From positions 1 through 64,000 of the forward strand of contig NZ_JAIUHG010000005.1 in assembly GCF_020164955.1 (NCBI RefSeq): a stretch of 64,000 nt of DNA. The letters run 5' to 3'. This DNA is from Mesorhizobium sp. CA8. GTDB taxonomy: Bacteria > Pseudomonadota > Alphaproteobacteria > Rhizobiales > Rhizobiaceae. Numbering within the stretch: position 1 is the first letter of the stretch; each line of letters begins with the position of its first letter. The translations under genes were made by a program, and so were the position numbers. Shown here in pieces: positions 55,102 through 63,782 of this stretch. Under the pieces are notes generated by a model. It was not told where the DNA came from and made no database searches. It saw only the letters and a program-made list of their open reading frames with translations.

Positions 55102-55848
55102 TCACCGCCCCAGATAGACTTCGACGACACGCTCGTCCGCCGAGACGAAATCGAGCGTGCCTTCCGACAGCACCGAGCCCTCGTGCAGGCAGGTGACCTT
55201 GACGCCGAGCTCGCGCACGAAATGCATGTCGTGCTCGACGACCACCACCGAATGGTCGCGGGCGATATCCTTGAGCAGACGCGCGGTCTCCTCGGTTTCC
55301 GCATCGGTCATGCCGGCGACCGGCTCGTCGACGAGCAAAAGCTTTGGGTCCTGCGCCAAGAGCATGCCGATCTCCAGCCATTGCTTCTGGCCGTGGCTGA
55401 GATTGGCGGCGAGCTCGCCGCGCTTGTCGCCGAGACGGATGATGCCGAGGATGTCGTCGATGCGCCGCATCTCGGCCGCCGAGCGGCGATGGAAAAGAGC
55501 CGGGAAGATCGAGCGCGGCCCTTTCAGCGCCAGCATGAGATTGTCCTCGACGCTGTGGCTCTCGAAGACGGTCGGCTTCTGGAATTTGCGGCCGATGCCC
55601 ATCATGGCGATTTCGGCCTCGTCATGCCGGGTGAGATCGACCTCACCGTCGAAGAACACTTCGCCCTCGTCCGGTCGCGTCTTGCCGGTGACGATATCCA
55701 TCATCGTCGTCTTGCCGGCGCCATTCGGCCCGATAATGGCGCGCATCTCGCCCTTGTCGAGCACCAGCGACAGGTTGTTGATGGCGCGAAAGCCATCGAA
55801 GGAGACCGAGACGCCGTCGAGATAAAGGATGGTGTTCGACTTGCTCAT
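55102..55848 (-). CDS. urtD: Urea ABC transporter ATPase UrtD
   Basis: The 248-aa LivG-type ATPase has Walker A GPNGAGKTTMMDIVTG, signature LSHGQKQWLEIGMLLA (the LSHGQ form is typical of UrtD) and Walker B LLLVDEPVAGMTD. It pairs with UrtE. The gap to urtE is 70 bp, and the gene lies six bases from urtC. Confidence 0.96.
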   Translation of the reverse strand: MSKSNTILYLDGVSVSFDGFRAINNLSLVLDKGEMRAIIGPNGAGKTTMMDIVTGKTRPDEGEVFFDGEVDLTRHDEAEIAMMGIGRKFQKPTVFESHSVEDNLMLALKGPRSIFPALFHRRSAAEMRRIDDILGIIRLGDKRGELAANLSHGQKQWLEIGMLLAQDPKLLLVDEPVAGMTDAETEETARLLKDIARDHSVVVVEHDMHFVRELGVKVTCLHEGSVLSEGTLDFVSADERVVEVYLGR

Positions 55849-55854
55849 GATCGC

Positions 55855-57081
55855 TCATTCCGCCGGCTGCGGTTCGGCGCCGGAAGCCGACCAGGCGCCC
55901 GGCGTTCTCGCCGCCGACCGCACGATCTTCGGCTCCGGCGGCTCCTCGATATCGGCACCGGCTTCCGCCGCAAGCGAAGCTGAGCGCAGCGCCTTCGCCT
56001 TGCCGCGCCAACCGTCCCACACGCCGACGATGCCCTTGGGCAACAGCAGGGTGACGGCGACGAACAGGCCGCCCAGCGCGAACAGCCAGAATTCCGGCAG
56101 CACGCCGGTGAACCAGGATTTGCCGGCGTTGACGAGCAGCGCACCGAGGATCGGGCCGACAATGGTGCCGCGCCCGCCGACGGCGGTCCAGATCACCACC
56201 TCGATCGAGTTGGCCGGGTCGAATTCGCCGGGATTGATGATGCCGACCTGCGGCACGTAAAGCGCTCCGGCGATGCCGGCCATGATAGCCGAGACCGTGA
56301 AGGCGAACAGCTTGACGTTCTCGGCCCGCCAGCCGAGGAAGCGGGTACGGCTTTCAGCGTCGCGCACCGCCATCAGGAGCTTGCCGTATTTGGAGCGCAC
56401 GATCGCCGCGGTGACGAAGACAGCGAGCGCCAGCATAACGGCGCTGGCCGCAAACAGCGCCGAGCGCGTCGTATCCGCCTGCACGTTGAAGCCCAGAATA
56501 TCCTTGAAATCGGTCAGGCCGTTATTGCCTCCGAATCCCATGTCGTTGCGGAAGAAGGCGAGCAGCAGCGCATAGGTCATCGCCTGGGTGATGATCGACA
56601 GATAGACGCCGGTGACGCGGCTTCGGAAGGCGAACCAGCCGAAGACAAAGGCGAGCAGGCCGGGCACGGCCAGCACCATCAACGCCGCGAACCAGAAATG
56701 GTCGAAGCCGTGCCAGAACCAGGGCAGCTCCTTATAGTTCAGGAACACCATGAAGTCCGGCAGGATCGGATTGCCGTAGACGCCGCGCGAGCCGATCTGG
56801 CGCATCAGATACATGCCCATCGCATAGCCGCCGAGCGCGAAGAAGGCGCCGTGGCCGAGCGAGAGGATGCCGCAATAGCCCCAGACGAGGTCGAGCGCGA
56901 GCGCCAGCAGCGCGTAGCAGAGATATTTGCCGACCAGCGCTACGATATAGGCCGGAATGTAGAAGGCGCTTTGCGGCGAGACCGCCAGGTTGAGCAGCGG
57001 CACGGTGATGGCCGCCGCGAGCAGCGCGAGGATCATGACGGCGATCCGGCGATCGGCGCCGAAGAAGCGTTGCGTGATCAT
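55855..57081 (-). CDS. urtC: Urea ABC transporter permease UrtC
   Basis: The 408-aa LivM-type permease has about ten membrane segments. The first follows MITQRFFGADRRIAV (MILALLAAAITVPLLNLAVS), and later GYCGILSLGHGAFFALGGYA and GGRGTIVGPILGALLVNAGK are typical. A charged C-terminal tail of about 40 residues (EPPEPKIVRSAARTPGAWSA) is longer than average. The start at 57081 overlaps the urtB stop (ATGA). Confidence 0.96.
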   Translation of the reverse strand: MITQRFFGADRRIAVMILALLAAAITVPLLNLAVSPQSAFYIPAYIVALVGKYLCYALLALALDLVWGYCGILSLGHGAFFALGGYAMGMYLMRQIGSRGVYGNPILPDFMVFLNYKELPWFWHGFDHFWFAALMVLAVPGLLAFVFGWFAFRSRVTGVYLSIITQAMTYALLLAFFRNDMGFGGNNGLTDFKDILGFNVQADTTRSALFAASAVMLALAVFVTAAIVRSKYGKLLMAVRDAESRTRFLGWRAENVKLFAFTVSAIMAGIAGALYVPQVGIINPGEFDPANSIEVVIWTAVGGRGTIVGPILGALLVNAGKSWFTGVLPEFWLFALGGLFVAVTLLLPKGIVGVWDGWRGKAKALRSASLAAEAGADIEEPPEPKIVRSAARTPGAWSASGAEPQPAE

Positions 57082-58694
57082 GCTTCCACCGCCCTGCCCT
57101 TCAGCGCGAACAGGCCGCGCGGGCGTTTCTGGATGAAGAGGATGATCAGCACCAGCACGACGATCTTGCCGAGCACCGCGCCGGCATAGGGCTCGAGGAA
57201 CTTGTTGACGATGCCGAGCGAGAAGGCGCCGACCAGTGTGCCCCACAGATTGCCGACGCCGCCGAACACCACGACCATGAAACTGTCGATGATGTAGCCG
57301 CGGCCGAGATTGGGCGAGACATTGTCGATCTGGCTGAGCGCCACGCCGGCGATGCCGGCAATGCCGGAGCCCAGCGCGAAGGTCAGCGCGTCGACCCATT
57401 GCGTCCTGATCCCCATCGAGGCAGCCATGCGGCGGTTGGCGGTGACGGCGCGCATCTGCAGACCCCAGGCCGTGCGCTTCATGACGTAGAGCAGCACCGC
57501 AAAAACAAGTAGCGCGAACACCAGGATCCACAGCCGGTTCCAGGTGATGGCCAGCTGGCCGACATCGAACGAGCCCGACATCCAGGATGGATTGCCGACC
57601 TCCTGGTTGGTCGGCCCGAAGATGGTGCGCACCGCCTGCTGCAGGACCAGCGAGACGCCCCAGGTAGCCAGAAGCGTCTCCAGTGGGCGGCCATAGAGGA
57701 AGCGGATGATGCCGCGCTCGATCGCAAGGCCGACAAGTGCTGCGACAAGGAAGGCGAGCGGCAGCGCGATCGCCAGCGACCAGTCGAACAGGCCCGGAAA
57801 CGAGGTGCGGATCACCTGCTGGACGACGAAGGTGGTGTAGGCGCCGAGCATCACCATCTCGCCATGCGCCATGTTGATGACGCCCATGACGCCGAAGGTG
57901 ATGGCAAGCCCGATCGCCGCAAGCAGCAGCACCGATCCCAGCGAAACGCCGTACCAGATATTCTGGCCGGCATCCCACAAGGCCAGCTTGGAGTTGATGT
58001 TGCCGATCGCGGCCGCCGCCGCGTCCTTGACCGCGCCCTGGCCATTGGCATCGACCGAAGTCAGCAACGAAAGGGCGTCGCGGTCGCCACGCGCGGCGAT
58101 GATCGAGACGGCCGCGAGCTTGTCGGCTTCGGGCTTGTCGGAAACCACGACTGACGCCGCGCGCGCCTGCTCGAACAGGGTTTTGACGCCGGGATCGGTC
58201 TCGGCGGCGATCGCGGCATCGAGCGGCTCGATGTTCGCCGCATCGGGCGTCTTGAACATGGTTGCCGCGGCGGCGAGGCGCACGCTGGCGTCCTTGGCGC
58301 GCAAGGTCAGCGTGCCCAGGGCATCGCGGATCGTGCGGCGGAGCCCATTGTTGACCTTGATCTTGGTGAGATCGGCCTTGGCGGCGTCGGCAGTCTCTTC
58401 GCCGCTCAATGGATCGAGCAACTCGATGCCGTCTCCCGCTTCCTTGCCGACAAAGACCTGGGAGTCGCTCTTGCGAATGTAGAGATTGCCGGCGGCCAGC
58501 GCCGAGAGAGGCCGTTCGACGGCCGGATCGCCGCTCGCGGCCAGCTCGCGCACGACGGCCTCGGTGGCCGAGAAGCCGGTTGCAGCCGCGAATTTGGCGA
58601 TCGTCGCGCGAAGGTCGGCCTCAGCCGCCTTCGACGGCGTCAGTCCAGCCATCGTCAGCAGCAACATCAGACCAATTGCGCGCAGCAGCAGCAT
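57078..58694 (-). CDS. urtB: Urea ABC transporter permease UrtB
   Basis: The 538-aa LivH-type permease is extended by a periplasmic N-terminal domain of about 230 residues after a signal-anchor (MLLLRAIGLMLLLTMAGLTP), as in other rhizobial UrtB proteins. The membrane part carries GVMGVINMAHGEMVMLGAYT and GRGYIIDSFMVVVFGGVGNL. It forms the urea channel with UrtC. A spacer with four hairpins lies just before its start, which may set its level relative to UrtA. Confidence 0.95.
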   Translation of the reverse strand: MLLLRAIGLMLLLTMAGLTPSKAAEADLRATIAKFAAATGFSATEAVVRELAASGDPAVERPLSALAAGNLYIRKSDSQVFVGKEAGDGIELLDPLSGEETADAAKADLTKIKVNNGLRRTIRDALGTLTLRAKDASVRLAAAATMFKTPDAANIEPLDAAIAAETDPGVKTLFEQARAASVVVSDKPEADKLAAVSIIAARGDRDALSLLTSVDANGQGAVKDAAAAAIGNINSKLALWDAGQNIWYGVSLGSVLLLAAIGLAITFGVMGVINMAHGEMVMLGAYTTFVVQQVIRTSFPGLFDWSLAIALPLAFLVAALVGLAIERGIIRFLYGRPLETLLATWGVSLVLQQAVRTIFGPTNQEVGNPSWMSGSFDVGQLAITWNRLWILVFALLVFAVLLYVMKRTAWGLQMRAVTANRRMAASMGIRTQWVDALTFALGSGIAGIAGVALSQIDNVSPNLGRGYIIDSFMVVVFGGVGNLWGTLVGAFSLGIVNKFLEPYAGAVLGKIVVLVLIILFIQKRPRGLFALKGRAVEA

Positions 58695-58732
58695 TATCGT
58701 CTTCAAGCAGCTTTCTTGGTTTCGGGGATCTT

Positions 58733-58827
58733 GCCCGGGCGGACCGAAAGGGCCCACCCGGGCTGCGGTCTCGGATCGTGGGGCCACTCCGCGATCCGCC
58801 AGACCTGAGGTCTGGGACCAAAGGTCC
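58733..58827 (-). other. Four consecutive hairpins in the urtA-urtB spacer
   Basis: The mRNA spacer holds gcccggg/cccgggc (58733-58763), cggatcg/cgatccg (58772-58798), cagacc/ggtctg with loop tga (58800-58814) and ggacc/ggtcc with loop aaa (58815-58827). They stand close behind the urtA stop. Such structures can stabilise the upstream message and reduce read-through, giving more UrtA than permease. Confidence 0.6.
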
Positions 58828-58836
58828 GGACCGGGA

Positions 58837-60147
58837 TCAGTTGGTGCCCTTGCCGCCGCACTTTCCGGTAGCGACGTTGAAGTTGCCGCAGGACAGAGGC
58901 GCGCGCCAATCCGAGATCAGGTCCTTGGAATCCGGCAGGTAGTCGGACCATTCGTCGCCCATGACGAGGCCGGGCGTTTGCGAGACGGTCTCGAACTGGC
59001 CGTCGGCCTGGATCTCGCCGATCAGCACCGGCTTCGTGATGTGGTGGTTCGGCATCATCGTCGAATAGCCACCGGTCAGGTTCGGCACCGAAACGCCGAC
59101 CATGGCGTCGATGACCTTGTCCGGATCGGTGGTGCCGGCTTTCTCGACCGCCTTCACCCACATATTGAAGCCGATATAATGGGCCTCCATCGGGTCGTTG
59201 GTGGTGCGCTTGTCGTTCTTGATGAACTTGTGCCAGTTGTCGATGAACTTCTTGTTCTCCGGCGTGTCGACGCTTTCAAAGTAGTTCCAGGCGGCGAGGT
59301 GGCCGACCAGAGGTCCGGTATCGAGGCCGGCCAACTCTTCCTCGCCGACCGAGAAGGCCATGACCGGGATGTCCTCGGCCTTGACGCCCTGGTTGCCGAG
59401 CTCCTTGTAGAACGGCACGTTGGCATCGCCGTTGACGGTCGAGACCACGGCCGTCTTCTTGCCGGCCGAGCCGAATTTCTTGATCGCCGAAACCTCGGTC
59501 TGCCAGTCCGAGAAGCCGAACGGCGTGTAATTGACCATGATGTCCTCGGCCGGCACGCCCTTCGACTTGAGATAGGCTTCGAGGATCTTGTTGGTGGTGC
59601 GCGGATAGACGTAGTCGGTGCCTTCAAGGACCCAGCGCTTCACGGAGCCGCCATCGGCGCTCATCAGATAGTCGACGGCCGGAATAGCCTGCTGGTTCGG
59701 CGCCGCACCGGTGTAGAAGACGTTGCGCTCGCTCTCCTCGCCCTCATACTGGACGGGATAGAACAGAATGTTGTCGAGTTCCGAGAACACCGGCAGCACC
59801 GATTTGCGCGACACTGAGGTCCAGCAGCCGAACACGGCCGCCACCTTGTCCTTGGAAATCAGCTCGCGCGCCTTTTCGGCGAAGAGCGGCCAGTTGGACG
59901 CCGGGTCGACCACCACGGCTTCCAGCTTCTTGCCGAGCAGGCCGCCTTTGGCGTTTTGCTCGTCGATCAACATCAGCATGACGTCTTTCAGCGTCGTCTC
60001 CGAAATCGCCATGGTCCCCGACAGCGAATGGAGGATACCGACCTTGATCGTGTCTTCAGCCGCCTTGGCGGATGCTGAAGCCAGCAGACCGGCCGCGACG
60101 ACGCCGGCGGACAGGATTTTTGTTATTTTCGCGAAGTTACCCCTCAT
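58837..60147 (-). CDS. urtA: Urea-binding protein UrtA
   Basis: The 436-aa periplasmic protein has a signal peptide (ITKILSAGVVAAGLLASASA, cleavage near AKAAED) and a type I binding fold. Motifs VGILHSLSGTMAISETTLKD and ALNPLVFYPVQ-like NILFYPVQYEGEESERNVFY are typical of UrtA, which delivers urea to UrtBC. It is the first gene of the operon. The hairpin-rich spacer follows it, as is usual for highly expressed binding proteins. Confidence 0.96.
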   Translation of the reverse strand: MRGNFAKITKILSAGVVAAGLLASASAKAAEDTIKVGILHSLSGTMAISETTLKDVMLMLIDEQNAKGGLLGKKLEAVVVDPASNWPLFAEKARELISKDKVAAVFGCWTSVSRKSVLPVFSELDNILFYPVQYEGEESERNVFYTGAAPNQQAIPAVDYLMSADGGSVKRWVLEGTDYVYPRTTNKILEAYLKSKGVPAEDIMVNYTPFGFSDWQTEVSAIKKFGSAGKKTAVVSTVNGDANVPFYKELGNQGVKAEDIPVMAFSVGEEELAGLDTGPLVGHLAAWNYFESVDTPENKKFIDNWHKFIKNDKRTTNDPMEAHYIGFNMWVKAVEKAGTTDPDKVIDAMVGVSVPNLTGGYSTMMPNHHITKPVLIGEIQADGQFETVSQTPGLVMGDEWSDYLPDSKDLISDWRAPLSCGNFNVATGKCGGKGTN

Positions 60148-60454
60148 ATGACACACTCCCAAGCTGGTTGTTTTGCATCGCAATATTAGCGGTGCAAGCG
60201 ACGTGCCAGATAGGAATACGCTGAACTGATTCTCGCGATAACGCAGTGATTACAGCTGGTTATCTGATAGCCGCGCAACTGTCGCCTCTACTGCGACGCG
60301 GCAGGATTGAGAAAAGTTTACGCACCACTGCCTATATTTTGCACAAATGGTAAAAATGCCTATGATTTCACCACATAGGCAAGGGTAGCTTCATGGACCC
60401 TGTTGCGGGCTCATGGCGAAATGAGGCAAGGTCGCCGTCCAAACGAGCGACGTC
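60148..60454. promoter_or_regulatory. Spacer between urtA and the divergent small secreted gene
   Basis: This 307-bp region is AT-rich compared with its neighbours (for example gcacaaatggtaaaaatgcc) and must hold the promoters of urtA (minus) and of the 60455 gene (plus). Regulation by nitrogen status would be expected for urt genes. I cannot name a site with confidence. Confidence 0.5.
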
Positions 60455-60844
60455 ATGGCCCTGCGAACAATCCTGACTTTCCTGCTTCTTGTGTCCGCCT
60501 CCGGTGGCGCCCGCGCCGATTTTGCCGACGGCAAGCTCCCGGACGGCGTCTATCACTGCGAGGTCTACCTGCTCGGCCTGTTCCTCAACCTCGGCGACAT
60601 CACCATCAAGGGCAGCCTCTACAGCGGCCCGGTGACCTTCGGCGCCGCACCGCCGCCTTACAATTACCAGATGAACCCCAATGGCGAGATCACCTGGCTC
60701 GGTCCGCTCGGCGGCTACACCGCCGGCGGAAATTCGATCTCGATGACCCAGGCGACGCTGGATGACCCAAGCGCTCCCTCCTTCGACATCATCATGAAGC
60801 AGCAGGACGGAGCCTTCACAGCCTCGACCTGCACCAGAAGATAG
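60455..60844 (+). CDS. Small secreted hypothetical protein
   Basis: The 129-aa protein has a signal peptide (MALRTILTFLLLVSASGGAR, cleavage near ARADF) and a compact beta-rich mature part with two Cys residues (YHCEVYLLGLF and ASTCTRR) that could form a disulfide. No family is recognised. It is divergent from urtA and ends before a terminator that serves the opposite strand. Confidence 0.75.
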   Translation: MALRTILTFLLLVSASGGARADFADGKLPDGVYHCEVYLLGLFLNLGDITIKGSLYSGPVTFGAAPPPYNYQMNPNGEITWLGPLGGYTAGGNSISMTQATLDDPSAPSFDIIMKQQDGAFTASTCTRR

Positions 60845-60852
60845 TCCCGCAT

Positions 60853-60887
60853 AAAAAAAGGCGCGGAACCCGTTTGGGTCCCGCGCC
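60853..60887 (-). terminator. Rho-independent terminator of the GMC operon
   Basis: On the minus strand the stem ggcgcgg/ccgcgcc with an inner accc/gggt pairing and gttt loop is followed by seven T residues. It lies 18 bp after the GMC gene stop and would end that operon. Confidence 0.88.
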
Positions 60888-60904
60888 AGCAGGCAGTCGG
60901 GAGG

Positions 60905-62476
60905 TCAGATCGTTTTCGCCGACATCTGGGCGGCGATGTAGTCGGCCTGGCGGATCGCCAGCGTCACGATGGTCAGCGTCGGGTTCTCCGCGGCACCCGT
61001 GGTGAACTGGCTGCCGTCTGAGACGAACAGGTTCTTGATATCGTGCGACTGGCCGTGCTTGTTGACGACGCCGTCCTCCGGCTTTTCGCTCATCCGGTTG
61101 GTGCCGAGATTATGGGTCGAAGGATAAGGCGGCGTCGGGAAGGTCCTGGTCGCACCGACCGCGGCATAGAGCGCCTGACCCTGGCTGTAGGCATGGTTGC
61201 GCATGGCCTCGTCGTTCGGATGATCGTCGAAATGCACGTCGGCGATCGGCATGCCGTGCTCGTCCTTCTCGTCCTTGTGCAGCGTGATGCGGTTCTCTTC
61301 GCGCGGCATGTCCTCGCCGACGATCCACAGACCCGCCGTATGGTCGTAATGGTCGAGCGCCGTGGTGAAGGAGCGGCCCCAGCCGCCGGGATTGAGGAAG
61401 GCCGCCATGAATGGCAGGCCGAGCGACAGCGTCTCCATCTCATAGCCGCCGACGAAGCCGCGCGACGGGTCGTGGCGCGCCTCGTCGCGGATGATGCCGG
61501 CCATGGTGGTGCCGCGATACATATGCACCGGCTTGTCGAAGATGGCGTAGACCGAGCCGGTGGTGTGGCGCATGTAGTTCTTGCCCACCTGTCCCGACGA
61601 GTTGGCGAGCCCGTGCGGGAATTTCGATGATTCCGAGTTGAGCAGCAGGCGCGGGCTCTCGATCGAATTGCCGGCGACGGCGACGATGCGGGCTTTCTGC
61701 TCCTGCAGCTTGCCGTCCTTGTCGGCATAGACGACGCCGGTCACCTTGCCTGAAGCGTCATGATTGATCTTGATCGCCATCGAGTTCGGCCGCACCTCCA
61801 GATGCCCGGTCGCCTCGCCCTTCGGGATCTCGGTGTAGAGCGTCGACCATTTGGCGCCCCATTTGCAGCCCTGGAAGCAGAAGCCGGTCTGCTGGCAGGA
61901 ATTGCGGTCGTCGCGCTCCACCGAATTGATGGCCATGTTGCCGGTGTGGCATTCCTTGTAGCCGAGCCTGTCGGCGCCGGCCTTGAGCACCTTGAAATTG
62001 TTGTTGCCCGGCAGCCGCGGCCAGTTGTTGGTGCCGGTGACACCCATCTTGGCTTCGGCCTTGGCATAATAGGGCTCCATCTCGGCTAGCGTCACCGGCC
62101 AGTCGAGGAGGTTGGCGCCCTTGACCTTGCCGTAGGTCGTGGCCGCCTTGAACTCGTGCTCCTGGAAGCGCAGCGAGGCGCCGGCCCAGTGCGTGGTCGA
62201 GCCGCCGACCGACTTGACGATCCAGGCCGGCAGGTTCGGAAAATCCTTGGCCACGCGCCAGTCGCCCGAAGTGGTGCGCTTGTCCTTCCAGGCGAGCTGG
62301 GCGAACGACTCCCACTCGTCGTTGATGAAGTCCTCATATTCGTGGCGTGCGCCCGCCTCGAGGATGACGACGTCGATGCCTTTCTGGGCGAGTTCGTTGC
62401 CGAGCGTGCCGCCGCCCGCGCCGGAGCCGATGATGACGACCACGCCGTCATTGTTGAGATCAAATTGTGCTGCCAT
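60905..62476 (-). CDS. GMC-family dehydrogenase, FAD large subunit
   Basis: The 523-aa protein has an N-terminal FAD motif (VVVIIGSGAGGGTLGNELAQ at about 12-31) and a GMC C-terminal motif (HNLGTNRMS and NPTLTIVTLAIRQADYI). The segment SCQQTGFCFQGCKWGAKW places three Cys with spacing C-x5-C-x3-C. This is the pattern that binds a 3Fe-4S cluster in FAD glucose dehydrogenases of the direct-electron-transfer type. It has no signal peptide and should be exported with the Tat-signal small subunit downstream-side (62525). The substrate, perhaps a sugar or sugar acid, is unknown. Confidence 0.88.
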   Translation of the reverse strand: MAAQFDLNNDGVVVIIGSGAGGGTLGNELAQKGIDVVILEAGARHEYEDFINDEWESFAQLAWKDKRTTSGDWRVAKDFPNLPAWIVKSVGGSTTHWAGASLRFQEHEFKAATTYGKVKGANLLDWPVTLAEMEPYYAKAEAKMGVTGTNNWPRLPGNNNFKVLKAGADRLGYKECHTGNMAINSVERDDRNSCQQTGFCFQGCKWGAKWSTLYTEIPKGEATGHLEVRPNSMAIKINHDASGKVTGVVYADKDGKLQEQKARIVAVAGNSIESPRLLLNSESSKFPHGLANSSGQVGKNYMRHTTGSVYAIFDKPVHMYRGTTMAGIIRDEARHDPSRGFVGGYEMETLSLGLPFMAAFLNPGGWGRSFTTALDHYDHTAGLWIVGEDMPREENRITLHKDEKDEHGMPIADVHFDDHPNDEAMRNHAYSQGQALYAAVGATRTFPTPPYPSTHNLGTNRMSEKPEDGVVNKHGQSHDIKNLFVSDGSQFTTGAAENPTLTIVTLAIRQADYIAAQMSAKTI

Positions 62477-62524
62477 GGTTTCCTCCCATGAAATCTGTCG
62501 AAAAGCGGTTCGTGGCAGAGCGGC

Positions 62525-63073
62525 TCAGAGCCACTCGATGTCGTTGAAGCCGCGCGCGATGTAGCCGCCCTTGGAGTAGGACTCGCCCTCGTAACCGAAG
62601 ATCGGCCACACCTCCTTCTGGTTATAGAGGCTGCCCACAAGCCCGCCGCGCACCGCCTGGAAGAACGGCGTCTTCTCGATACCGGTGAGCAGCGCCACCC
62701 GCTGCTCTTCCCAGCCAAGCCCGAGATAGCCGCCCTTGCCGGCCTTCTTGTCGAGCTCGGCGATGCCTTTCTCGATCAGCTCCTTGTGGGCAGGGTCCTT
62801 GGCGGCCGTCTCGTCATGGCCCTTGACCGCAATGGCGTAATATTTGTCCGGCACCTGGTCGTGCGGGTAGATGTCGCGCGCCACCTGGATCAGCGTCGCC
62901 ATCGTTTCGGGCTTCAGCGCCGCGGTTTCGAGACCCCAGGCGTGTTCGGGGCTGATGACGGCGCTGCCGGAGATGATGAGCAGCGCGCCCGCGCCGCCAC
63001 GCTTCAGAAGCTCGCGCCTAGATAGTCCGGCTTTCCTCTCATAACCCGGTTTCTTCTCGTAGACTGTAACCAT
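62525..63073 (-). CDS. Gluconate 2-dehydrogenase subunit 3-like (hitchhiker) protein
   Basis: The 182-aa small subunit carries a twin-arginine signal (LSRRELLKRGGAGALLIISG). In this family it carries the FAD subunit through the Tat system and may stabilise it. The following part (ETMATLIQVARDIYPHDQVP) is typical of subunit 3. It is transcribed with the GMC gene, 48 bp upstream of it. A cytochrome c subunit, usual as the third partner, is not found near. Confidence 0.92.
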   Translation of the reverse strand: MVTVYEKKPGYERKAGLSRRELLKRGGAGALLIISGSAVISPEHAWGLETAALKPETMATLIQVARDIYPHDQVPDKYYAIAVKGHDETAAKDPAHKELIEKGIAELDKKAGKGGYLGLGWEEQRVALLTGIEKTPFFQAVRGGLVGSLYNQKEVWPIFGYEGESYSKGGYIARGFNDIEWL

Positions 63074-63148
63074 GATTTCCTCCCTGCTTGCTGTTCGCAC
63101 CCCCCGAGAGTGCCGTTGCTGGCGCCGCGCCTCTCCGCGGCGTATCCC

Positions 63149-63544
63149 CTATTGGAAGCGCCCTCCCCGCTGCAGGACCTCGATCTTGTAGCCGTCGGGA
63201 TCCTCGATGAAGAAGAAGCGGGCGATCAGCGCCCCGTCGTGATTGAACTCGACAATCTTCTTCGGGTTGAGACCGAGCGCGCCGATCCGGTCGTGTTCGC
63301 TGTCGAGATCGGCGACCGAGACGGCGAGATGGCCGTAGCCGTCGCCAAGCGCGTAGGGCTCGGCGCGTCCCTTGTTCACGGTCAGCTCCACCTCGAAAGG
63401 CGAACTCTCATTGCTGAGATAGATCAGCGTGAAGGTCTCGAAATCGAGCCGCTGGGCGACCTCGAGACCAAAGGCCTTGTTGTAGAAGTCGACGGAGCGT
63501 GCTTCGTCTAGAACCCTGATCATGGAATGGATCGTCTTCGCCAA
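63149..63544 (-). CDS. VOC-family lactoylglutathione lyase-like protein
   Basis: The 131-aa protein has the glyoxalase I pattern (IHSMIRVLDEARSVDFYNKA, then LIYLSNESSPFEVELTVNKG, then GHLAVSVADLD, and IEDPDGYKIEVLQRG). It resembles lactoylglutathione lyase and may remove methylglyoxal. The start TTG at 63544 has ggag nearby and keeps the standard MAKTIHS opening; ATG at 63523 is the alternative. Confidence 0.85.
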   Translation of the reverse strand: MAKTIHSMIRVLDEARSVDFYNKAFGLEVAQRLDFETFTLIYLSNESSPFEVELTVNKGRAEPYALGDGYGHLAVSVADLDSEHDRIGALGLNPKKIVEFNHDGALIARFFFIEDPDGYKIEVLQRGGRFQ

Positions 63545-63782
63545 CTCGGACTCCGTGAGCTCTCATATTTTCGAAGCCGATTATGCGCGCCGGCGAAAAA
63601 TGGTGGTGGCAGCCGATTACCACGCGAGGAGCTGGAAAACGGCTAGTGTTGCTCCAATTCTAAGGACGAAAGTCCGATTGCCGTCGGCGGCTATCGGATC
63701 GAAAATGACCAACGCAGGCAGTGTTCAAGAAGGCGCCAGCCAACCCAATCGGCGCCCAAGACAAACAACAACGGGAGGTACC

